Shown here: positions 54,013 to 60,939 of the stretch, piece by piece
Position numbering within the stretch: the stretch's first letter is position 1
How the letters are laid out: the number at the start of each line of letters is the position of its first letter
DNA from: Methanofastidiosum sp.
GTDB lineage: Archaea > Methanobacteriota_B > Thermococci > Methanofastidiosales > Methanofastidiosaceae
Direction of reading: 5' to 3'
Assembly: GCA_035362715.1 (NCBI GenBank)
Contig: DAOSDU010000003.1
Location: 61,940 to 125,939, forward strand
DNA length: 64,000 nucleotides
The notes under the pieces: generated by a model
What the model was told of the DNA's origin: nothing
Database searches by the model: none
What the model saw: the letters and a program-made list of their open reading frames with translations, nothing else
Program-made: the position numbers and the translations under genes

Positions 54013-54432
54013 TTATTCATTTTTTTCAAATGAATTTAATATTCTCCTAACTTGCCATATAGAATAATTAACATTGTATTTTTCTTGAATTAATTTTTGA
54101 ACATCCCTAGACTTTTTTATGTCTAATTCTTTCAACACTATCTTTAACTCTTCTTTCGTGGATTGATTAAGTTTAGGGTGTCTACCCCCTTTGAAATTGG
54201 GCATTAGCTGTTCTTGCCCTTTCTCATTCCACTTTTTAAGCCAATGATACCCCGTATTTTTTGTAATTCCAATAAGTTCTGAAGCATCTTCTACACCCAT
54301 ACCTTTGTATAGAAATCTGATAAAATACAATCTCTGTAAGAGTCTAATTTGTCCTTCTAACATGTGAATTGTATAGTCTAATTCTTTAATTGACACATTT
54401 TTCTTAACATTATATGTAATTTTTCTAGACAT
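54013..54432 (-). CDS. Solo helix-turn-helix protein, IS630-type N-terminal domain
   Basis: 139 residues. It resembles the DNA-binding half of IS630/Tc1-like transposases: helical N-terminus, GVEDASELIGITKNTGYHWL as HTH, GGRHPKLNQ linker, then a second helical HTH (RDVQKLIQEKYNVNYSIW). No DDE catalytic domain and no terminal repeats are seen. It is inserted in antisense between proW and proX. Either a remnant or a transposase-derived regulator of the osmoprotectant genes. Confidence 0.6.
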   Translation of the reverse strand: MSRKITYNVKKNVSIKELDYTIHMLEGQIRLLQRLYFIRFLYKGMGVEDASELIGITKNTGYHWLKKWNEKGQEQLMPNFKGGRHPKLNQSTKEELKIVLKELDIKKSRDVQKLIQEKYNVNYSIWQVRRILNSFEKNE

Positions 54433-54546
54433 TAATATTAGTATTTTAAATTAAGTTAAAAATGTTTTGCTCTTAATATAATCCATAAACCTTTTATACT
54501 ATTAAAATTTTTTTATTATTAATCGCTAAATTTGGAGGTGTAATTA

Positions 54547-55434
54547 GTGTTAAATTCTAAAAAAAGTTTAATTTGTATAGGCACAATAATTTTAGTATTT
54601 TCAATTGTGCTAAATACAGGTTGTATAGGACAAGCTGAGGAAGTAACAACTGACAAAGGAACAATAAATTTGGGACTCCCACCTTGGCCAGGGGTAACTG
54701 TAAAGACCCAAGTGGCTAAAGTAATATTAGAAGAAATGGGATACAAAGTTGAAACAAATCAATTAGACGCAGGAATAGTATATGCTGAAATGGCGGAAGG
54801 TAATATCGACGCTTTATTGGCCGGATGGCTACCTGCAACCCATCAGGAATACTGGAATATTCATCAAAATAATCTTGAATTGGTTCATATAAATGTTCCC
54901 GGAACATGGCTAGGACTTGCTGTTCCAACATATGTCTACGAAGCTGGTGTAACATCAATATCTGATTTAAACGGAAGAGAAACAGAGTTTGAAGGAAGAA
55001 TAGTTGGAATCGAACCTGGAGCAGGAATAATGATCAATACAGGCAAAGCAATAGATGCTTATGGATTAACTGGGTACACTCTTAAAACAAGTAGCACCCC
55101 CGCAATGATTGCCGAAGTAGATGCAGCGACATTAAATAACGAATGGATAGTATTTACAATATGGGAACCACATTCTGCGTTTGTAAGATTTGACATACAA
55201 AAGCTCGAAGATCCACAAAAGGTATATGGTGACGGAGACGTCGTGTATACCATTGTTAGAAAGGGATTCAAAGAAGACTTTCCAGAAGCTTATGCATTCT
55301 TTGAGAAGTTTCAGGTAACAGAAGACACGCAGAGCGAATGGATACTCGAATACAGTGATAAAGGTAGAGATCCAGCAGAAATAGCAAGAGAGTGGGTGAA
55401 CAACAATAGAGACTTAGTTGAAGAATGGATTTAA
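54547..55434 (+). CDS. proX: Glycine betaine-binding lipoprotein
   Basis: 295 residues. Lipoprotein signal with Cys at about 27 (VLNTGC). OpuAC-type ligand-binding domain with GLPPWPGVTVKTQVAKVIL and aromatic residues (GWLPATHQEYW, TIWEPHSAF) that form the box for quaternary amines. GTG 54547 has GGAGGTG upstream, and a TATA-like box at about 54490-54500 gives it its own promoter, separate from proVW. Confidence 0.93.
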   Translation: MLNSKKSLICIGTIILVFSIVLNTGCIGQAEEVTTDKGTINLGLPPWPGVTVKTQVAKVILEEMGYKVETNQLDAGIVYAEMAEGNIDALLAGWLPATHQEYWNIHQNNLELVHINVPGTWLGLAVPTYVYEAGVTSISDLNGRETEFEGRIVGIEPGAGIMINTGKAIDAYGLTGYTLKTSSTPAMIAEVDAATLNNEWIVFTIWEPHSAFVRFDIQKLEDPQKVYGDGDVVYTIVRKGFKEDFPEAYAFFEKFQVTEDTQSEWILEYSDKGRDPAEIAREWVNNNRDLVEEWI

Positions 55435-55456
55435 TAAATCCATATTTTTTTTATTT

Positions 55457-56119
55457 TTATTTAAATATCTCTTTTGTTTCCTTGTACCAGAGAACAATAT
55501 CCAAGTGATCAAGAGGAATTTCAATTTCCTTTGAAAATTCTCTCACAATGTTTTCTATTTCTAAGTATTTTTTTGGAGGTATGGAGTCAGGTATTTTTTC
55601 TATGACGCCAATTAACACAAGATTCTTTAAGATATGCCTATCGAGGATTGCTAGATCTTCGCCCTTTCCAATATTCCTCAAGAAATGGCTTGCTTCTTTG
55701 TGGCCCATACCCTTTACATTTTCTACCAGCCATTCTCTTATCTCAAAAGGGGATTGATATTTTTCAATTTCTTTTCTTAAGGTAATCTTCCCATTTACTT
55801 TGAATAGTTCCCTAACTTCAACTATGTACTTGGCTTTTTTATACTTGAATCTTACGCCATAAAGACACTCTAGAACTTCTTCTTCACTCCCATTGATTAA
55901 TGCATCCTTTCCTTTTAGAGTACAGACAGATCCCCAGCACATCTTTGCTTTAGACTGCGGAGTTAAAAGACAAAAAGCAAGCTCAGAAAACAGATTTTCA
56001 TCAGTCTCATTTTGCCATATTTCAGAAAATTCATTAAGGCGAGCCTCTATCTCGTCTTTGATAGATGAATATATTTCCAATACCTCTTCTATTTTTTCTT
56101 TATTATAAGAATTTGGCAT
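55457..56119 (-). CDS. 8-oxoguanine DNA glycosylase/AP lyase, Ogg2 family
   Basis: 220 residues of the HhH-GPD superfamily. The hairpin VENVKGMGHKEASHFLRNIG holds catalytic Lys141, and LAILDRHIL holds catalytic Asp160; their spacing matches the M. jannaschii Ogg2 enzyme. The family lacks the iron-sulfur cluster of Nth. It removes oxidised guanine from DNA. The gene starts with ATG 56119, close to tRNA-Val. Confidence 0.9.
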   Translation of the reverse strand: MPNSYNKEKIEEVLEIYSSIKDEIEARLNEFSEIWQNETDENLFSELAFCLLTPQSKAKMCWGSVCTLKGKDALINGSEEEVLECLYGVRFKYKKAKYIVEVRELFKVNGKITLRKEIEKYQSPFEIREWLVENVKGMGHKEASHFLRNIGKGEDLAILDRHILKNLVLIGVIEKIPDSIPPKKYLEIENIVREFSKEIEIPLDHLDIVLWYKETKEIFK

Positions 56120-56138
56120 ACATTCACATTAAAAGAGA

Positions 56139-56215
56139 TGGTGGGCCCACTGAGATTCGAACTCAGGACCTCCACCGTGTCGAGGTGACGTCATAACCAA
56201 CTAGACCATGGGCCC
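56139..56215 (-). tRNA. tRNA-Val (anticodon GAC) with C33
   Basis: Acceptor GGGCCCA pairs with TGGGCCC; D, anticodon (TCACC/GGTGG) and T stems all pair; A73 and CCA are encoded. Anticodon GAC is at 56179-56181. The loop reads TCGACAC, so position 33 (56182) is C and position 32 is T, while U33 is nearly universal in elongator tRNAs. Confidence 0.93.
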
Positions 56216-56236
56216 TTAACTCAAAACTAGACTCTC

Positions 56237-56246
56237 CATATAAAAG
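56237..56246 (-). promoter_or_regulatory. TATA box of tRNA-Val
   Basis: Minus-strand CTTTTATATG, centred 27 bp before the tRNA 5' end at 56215. Confidence 0.7.
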
Positions 56247-56344
56247 ATTTTCTATGTCCATTGAGAATATTTTTATCTCGCTTCTTTAGAAAACACTTTA
56301 TAAATATACCAAGATTAAAGGGTATAGTTATTCAAGGTGATTAA

Positions 56345-57004
56345 ATAAAATTTGGAGGAAATCCTTTAGACCAGCTGATGGACGGCGCTCCAGAAGGGGT
56401 AATAACTCAAGTATATGGTGAGCATGCAACAGGAAAGACCACACTCTGTTTAATGTGCTGCAAATATTCCCTTCTTAGAGGCAAAAAATCAGTATTCATT
56501 GATACAGAAGGTGGATTTTCTCCGAAGAGGCTTTCTTTGATGGGGGTTAAGAACCTTGATGATATAATAGTATTCCAGCCAAGAGACTTTGCGGCACAAG
56601 AGGAATCATTGGTAAAACTTGAAAGGATTATGAGCCCTAGGATTGGATTTGTTTGTGTCGACTCACTCGTATCTTTATACCGACTTGAGGGGTATGATCA
56701 TAAAAAGAGAACAGAGCTAGCAAGGCAGCTTGGAAACGATCTATTGATTCTATCAAGGATTGCCAGAGATTTTGACATACCTCTAATAATAACAAATCAA
56801 GTTTATGATGATGTGACAGGTGGCAAAGAAAAAATACCTGTTGGAGGGGACGTGTTAAAATACTGGTCCAAATTGATAGTTAAACTTGAAAAGGATGAAC
56901 AGATTAAGAGAAAGGCCACATTAGTGAGACACCCCTATAAAAAAGAAGGAGAATCTGTTTTCTACGATATAGGAGACCCAGGTATCATCGACGCTTCTTT
57001 CTGA
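56345..57004 (+). CDS. radB: DNA repair and recombination protein RadB
   Basis: 219 residues, the usual RadB size: RecA-like core only, without the N-terminal domain of RadA. Walker A GEHATGKTT (about 25-33) and Walker B RIGFVCVDSLVSLY. It modulates RadA-mediated recombination. The first standard start is ATG 56378, but in-frame codons upstream encode KFGGNPLDQL, which matches the family N-terminus. The only start available before TAA is ATA 56345, 3 nt after GGTGAT. TATA at about 56294-56303 supports this. Confidence 0.85.
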   Translation: MKFGGNPLDQLMDGAPEGVITQVYGEHATGKTTLCLMCCKYSLLRGKKSVFIDTEGGFSPKRLSLMGVKNLDDIIVFQPRDFAAQEESLVKLERIMSPRIGFVCVDSLVSLYRLEGYDHKKRTELARQLGNDLLILSRIARDFDIPLIITNQVYDDVTGGKEKIPVGGDVLKYWSKLIVKLEKDEQIKRKATLVRHPYKKEGESVFYDIGDPGIIDASF

Positions 57005-57350
57005 CCTTTTCTACCCGCTCCTTTATTTCAAATGTTTTGAACGGAACATCTTTCAGGGCTTTTCCCACAACTGACTTTGCAATATTTTCTGCGTGTTTTG
57101 TGTGCTCTGCGTTGAATACATCTAGGGTTAGATATATCCCAACAAGAGAAACATCTCCTACAAAAAATGAACTTTCAAAATAATCGCCACACTTTGGGCA
57201 CTGTGACATGCCTATCTCAACCTTGACATACTCAAGCTTACTTGCTTTAAGTTTTTTAGTAACACTTGACATTGCAACTTTAATTGCATCTTCACCGTCT
57301 TTAATATCTCGCACAATAATTGGAACTTCTAAAGTAACTTTATAATCCAA
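56985..57350 (-). CDS. DUF555 (UPF0212) protein
   Basis: 121 residues. VEIGMSQCPKCGDYFESSF holds a CxxC pair, and VGIYLTLDVFNAEH is a family block. Function is unknown; the family is restricted to archaea. It is overlapped tail to tail by radB (20 bp) and follows the DUF357 gene by 4 bp. Confidence 0.85.
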   Translation of the reverse strand: MDYKVTLEVPIIVRDIKDGEDAIKVAMSSVTKKLKASKLEYVKVEIGMSQCPKCGDYFESSFFVGDVSLVGIYLTLDVFNAEHTKHAENIAKSVVGKALKDVPFKTFEIKERVEKVRKKRR

Positions 57351-57354
57351 TTAA

Positions 57355-57651
57355 TCACCTCGTCTCCTCTTCAAAAGCAAAATATTCACTTGTTGAAACT
57401 TTAAATACCCCAAGCCTTGCACCTGCATCAAGGTACCCATGGAGATAATTCAATGAAGCAAAAGCTGTAACGTAATCACCTTTTTCTTTGAAATATTTTG
57501 CATCCTCATAATATCTTTTTGCCATATCTAGATAGTCATTTGCTACCTTTTCCATATGGGATCCTTTAGGGGGATTGATCTTGATGTCATCAAAAGCCTT
57601 TTTTGCTATTTCAAAGTATTTTGTAAGTTTTTCGTCACTAATCTCTCTCAA
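57355..57651 (-). CDS. DUF357 protein
   Basis: 98 residues, helical; the core KVANDYLDMAKRYYEDAKYF and SLNYLHGYLDAGARLG are typical of DUF357, a small archaeal protein of unknown role. First gene of a two-gene unit with DUF555. TATA at about 57687-57695 (minus strand) sits at the edge of a perfect palindrome. Confidence 0.85.
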   Translation of the reverse strand: MREISDEKLTKYFEIAKKAFDDIKINPPKGSHMEKVANDYLDMAKRYYEDAKYFKEKGDYVTAFASLNYLHGYLDAGARLGVFKVSTSEYFAFEEETR

Positions 57652-57692
57652 AAAATCTCTCCTTTTGTATCACAATTCTCTCACAAACTTAT

Positions 57693-57708
57693 AATAGCAA
57701 TTGCTATT
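57693..57708. promoter_or_regulatory. Perfect 16-bp palindrome at the DUF357-DUF555 promoter
   Basis: AATAGCAATTGCTATT has no spacer and overlaps the upstream edge of the predicted minus-strand TATA box, a position suited to a regulator that hinders TBP/TFB binding. Confidence 0.6.
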
Positions 57709-57776
57709 GCTTTAATATGGAAAGTATCAGAATGCTTTATATCTATTGTGGATTAATTTTAAAAGCATTTTTTAAT

Positions 57777-58412
57777 TCAAATAAATTTTTCAATAACTTC
57801 CTGGCCTCTTTTCCTCGTAGGCGTTTTCTTTGTTTTTTTTGGTTTCAATATCGTTAATTTTGTTTGTTTTTTCTTTGGAGGCTTTGCACCTACAATTTTA
57901 GACAGATTTTCTGTTGGAGGGGCTATTTTATTGCCGTCTTTGTCCATTCCAAGAAGGTCAAAGATGTCCCAGGTAATGCAGTGAATTCCATTTCTATTAA
58001 AACCTCTTGTGTCATATCCTTCTGAATTATATCCTTCAGGATCATATTTCGTTTTAGTTTCTATATGTATCCTATTCTTATCAAACCCATCTTTGTTGTA
58101 TCCAAAGCAATCATATCCTTCTAGGTTGTATCTGTTATTTGTATCGTTATGGGTGCCTTCTCGATTGAATCCTTTTCTATTGAAGCCTTCCCTGTTATAT
58201 CCCTCTCTATCAAATCCTACTAGGTCAAATCCGTCTCTGTCAAATCCAGAGATATTGAATCCTTCTCTGTTATACCCATCCAGATCGTATTTATGATTTG
58301 TTATATTATGGACGCCGTTTTTGTCAAATCCCTTAGGATCATACATTGTACCTGTATCTTTATGAATGCCCCGCCAGTCAAAACCATACTTTTCATAATC
58401 ATCGTTTTTCAT
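57777..58412 (-). CDS. Pentapeptide-like G[YF][ND] repeat protein
   Basis: 211 residues. About residues 5-165 consist of a five-residue tandem pattern, G-(Y/F)-(N/D)-x-x (GYNREGFNISGFDRDGFD and similar), with occasional breaks of the form THNDTNNRYNLE. Similar GFDxDG strings occur in bacterial and protist proteins of unknown role. A basic tail (PKKKQTKLTILKPKKTKK) ends it. No signal peptide is seen. Acidic Asp/Asn repeats could bind calcium, but this is inference. Confidence 0.6.
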   Translation of the reverse strand: MKNDDYEKYGFDWRGIHKDTGTMYDPKGFDKNGVHNITNHKYDLDGYNREGFNISGFDRDGFDLVGFDREGYNREGFNRKGFNREGTHNDTNNRYNLEGYDCFGYNKDGFDKNRIHIETKTKYDPEGYNSEGYDTRGFNRNGIHCITWDIFDLLGMDKDGNKIAPPTENLSKIVGAKPPKKKQTKLTILKPKKTKKTPTRKRGQEVIEKFI

Positions 58413-58501
58413 TTAGGTCAATATATATTGTGAATTATAAAATAAATAGTTTTCTTATTTTAGGATTATATTGACGTCATTAGACGAAATAGATTGCGAC
58501 A

Positions 58502-58521
58502 ACCGCAAACTTTTTATATAT
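58502..58521 (+). promoter_or_regulatory. Shared BRE-like element and TATA of a surface protein gene
   Basis: AACCGCAAACT (58502-58512) followed by TTTTTATATAT. The same 11-mer precedes the TATA of the surface gene at 63510, so it is a candidate common promoter element. Confidence 0.55.
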
Positions 58522-58582
58522 GTTTATTTTCAATTTAAGCATCTATATAAAATCTAAATATAGATATGGGGGAGGTATTACA

Positions 58583-59686
58583 ACGAAAAAATTAATTTCA
58601 GCAATTTTGATATTAGTATTAATTTCAACTGTATTTACGTCTTTTGTGTTTGCAAATGGAGGTGGATGCCCACCAACTACAATAGATCGTACTATTAATG
58701 ATACAATTAGTTGTGGTCAAACTTATTACCTGTGGGACAGTGATCTCCGTTTACCCCTTTTCTATTACCTTGACGATATCACATGCCCACCTGGTTGCGG
58801 CAACGCAGAGATTAAATGGGTTCAGGTAAGCAAATATCTATATTTGCACGTTATTGAATACACTCCTAGCTCTACATGTTGCTGTGGAGAAAACATTTTT
58901 TACGTCAAAATGACTAAGTGGTTTTCGAGTAAAACTAAAACCATAAAAATTACAGTAAATGTTGATTGCCCACCACCCAATCCATGTGAAATTCCACCAG
59001 TTGCAGTTGACGACTCTTATAAAACAAATGAGAACGCCTGTGCCAATTTCAGTGTACTTGACAATGACGATGACAAAAATCCAAAACAAATAATTGTTAC
59101 TAAACCTAAGTATGGTTCGGCTGAAGAATCTGGAGGGAAAATTTACTACTGTCCATTAGGTAATTATTGCGGAGAAGACACATTCACATACTACTACATC
59201 ACAGAAAATGATTGCATATCAAACACTGCAACAGTCACAGTCACAATACCTTGTAAAACACCACTACCTGAAACTATACTTTACCCTGGGATAGGTCTAG
59301 AGCGATTGACAATCCCTGGGGGCCCAATTCCAATAGATGGCTCCATAGGTGCAGTACTTGACACAGGCACTAATATTATCTCAGATGGAAAAGTCGTATC
59401 TTCTTTAGAGCTTCTACCTGGAACTCAGACATTACTTGTTCAAGTAGAAAACAGGGGATCTTTAACTCAAACAGACGTCGGAGTAATGTTTGAAGGTTTA
59501 CCTGGAGGAGTAACATACACTTTAGAACCAGAATTGCAAAAGATAACTGCACACAACTTAGGTACCTACATTTTAACTCTAACAGCATCTCCAAATGTAC
59601 AACCTGGGACATACATAGTTAAAGCAAAAGCTTACTCTGCAATGGGATCACTAGACGAAATCATATTAAACATAATAATCAAATAA
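58583..59686 (+). CDS. Secreted surface protein with cadherin-like/Ig domain
   Basis: About 367 residues. Signal peptide KKLISAILILVLIS (mature from about ANGGG). Two Cys-rich N-terminal stretches precede an Ig-like domain with PVAVDDSYKTNENACANFSVL and YCGEDTFTYY, of the Big_9/cadherin-like type, and a C-terminal beta domain with repeated P-G-T pattern. It has no evident anchor. The frame has no ATG near the signal: a GGAGG SD at 58571-58575 leads to ACG 58583. The ATG at 58520 overlaps the TATA box and would precede the transcript start. Confidence 0.65.
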   Translation, partial: TKKLISAILILVLISTVFTSFVFANGGGCPPTTIDRTINDTISCGQTYYLWDSDLRLPLFYYLDDITCPPGCGNAEIKWVQVSKYLYLHVIEYTPSSTCCCGENIFYVKMTKWFSSKTKTIKITVNVDCPPPNPCEIPPVAVDDSYKTNENACANFSVLDNDDDKNPKQIIVTKPKYGSAEESGGKIYYCPLGNYCGEDTFTYYYITENDCISNTATVTVTIPCKTPLPETILYPGIGLERLTIPGGPIPIDGSIGAVLDTGTNIISDGKVVSSLELLPGTQTLLVQVENRGSLTQTDVGVMFEGLPGGVTYTLEPELQKITAHNLGTYILTLTASPNVQPGTYIVKAKAYSAMGSLDEIILNIIIK

Positions 59687-59811
59687 ATATTTATTTTTTT
59701 ATTTTTATTTCTATTATACTCTTCTATTTAATTCTACATTATAATAATAACACTTAAATAGAAATTGATAACTTAAAGTTGTTAATCAATTCTCAAACTA
59801 ACTGTGAGTTT

Positions 59812-60939
59812 ATGCCCATTACAATTAAATCAGATCAAGAAAATAATCCAAATATTTCTAATAAATCTCCTTTCAGTGGAATAGGTAAAAATTACAGAAC
59901 AAAAATAGATGCAGTCAAAGAATATGAGATAATAGAAGAAAATGAAGACATAAAAAATGACTTTTTGCATGGAATGCCATTTGGCGTTAATTATAATGAT
60001 TATGTTAATGCACAAAATCTCAAAGCTAAGCTGGTAAATAAATATCAGAATATGGAGCTACCTGAAGTAATTGAAGGATTTGAAACTAATAGTGAATTTG
60101 GGAATGTATTTACAATTACTCAAGATATCAAATCAGACCTAAAAAAGTTCTCAAGAGAAAAGGCAAAAGAAAAAATTCTATCGGAATTGAGATTAATATA
60201 TGGGATAGGAGATACGAAAAAAAAATATCTTAAGAGTAGAGGTTATCATACAATTGAAGATCTTGTTCACCACCCGTATTTTTCAAGCGAGGCTAAACAT
60301 TGTGTGGATTTGATTGAATCCATGAATACTAAAAATATTATGGATAGAATTTCTCACTGGCTATCAAAATCAGATGAGCTTGCATACTGCTGCTCCGGAT
60401 TTCATGAGAAGGAGGATTTTGTTTTCTTTGATATTGAAACATTAGGATTATTTAATAGGCCGATAATTCTCATCGGTGTTGCAAAATTTAATGAAGGACA
60501 TCTTTCAATAAATCAATATTTCCTAAGAGGCCTAAACCAAGAGCCTGCAGCTTTGAATAAATTTCTTTCTCACCTTAACTCAAATACAGTCTTGGTGTCA
60601 TATAATGGTAAATCCTTTGATGTTCCCTACATAAGGGAAAGACTTTCGTATTATGGAATGCACGGTCTTACAGAAAAACTACACTTTGACATGTTGCATT
60701 TTTCAAGAAAAGCGTGGAGAAACAAATATCCAAACTGTAGACTTGTAACACTGGAAAAATGTCTTTTTGGCATAGATAGAAATGATGATGTGCCAAGTGC
60801 TTTAGTTCCAGAGTTTTATGAAACTTATCTTAGAACTGGAAACATTGGTCCAGTAATACCAATAATTGAACACAACAGGCAAGACCTTATTACTCTTACA
60901 ATGATATTTTCAAAACTTTATGAGGAATGGAGTCAGTGA
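59812..60939 (+). CDS. MrfB-like (YprB) DEDD exonuclease
   Basis: About 375 residues. A HhH-like element (LIYGIGDTKKKYLKSRGYHTIEDL) precedes an RNase H-like 3'-5' exonuclease domain: FFDIETLGL (Asp207, Glu209), SYNGKSFDVPYIRERL and EHNRQDLITLT supply the DEDD metal ligands. This order is that of YprB/MrfB from Bacillus. It overlaps the helicase gene by 13 bp, as in the mrfAB operon of bacteria (order reversed), which repairs mitomycin-type lesions. ATG 59812 is preferred to a TTG at 59779. Confidence 0.8.
   Translation: MPITIKSDQENNPNISNKSPFSGIGKNYRTKIDAVKEYEIIEENEDIKNDFLHGMPFGVNYNDYVNAQNLKAKLVNKYQNMELPEVIEGFETNSEFGNVFTITQDIKSDLKKFSREKAKEKILSELRLIYGIGDTKKKYLKSRGYHTIEDLVHHPYFSSEAKHCVDLIESMNTKNIMDRISHWLSKSDELAYCCSGFHEKEDFVFFDIETLGLFNRPIILIGVAKFNEGHLSINQYFLRGLNQEPAALNKFLSHLNSNTVLVSYNGKSFDVPYIRERLSYYGMHGLTEKLHFDMLHFSRKAWRNKYPNCRLVTLEKCLFGIDRNDDVPSALVPEFYETYLRTGNIGPVIPIIEHNRQDLITLTMIFSKLYEEWSQ

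Noticed and set aside
54013..54432. Complete IS630 insertion sequence
   Set aside because: No DDE domain, terminal inverted repeats or target duplication were found near the HTH gene.
58520..58522. ATG 58520 as start of the surface protein
   Set aside because: It overlaps the TATA box, lacks an SD, and would place 21 polar residues before the signal peptide.
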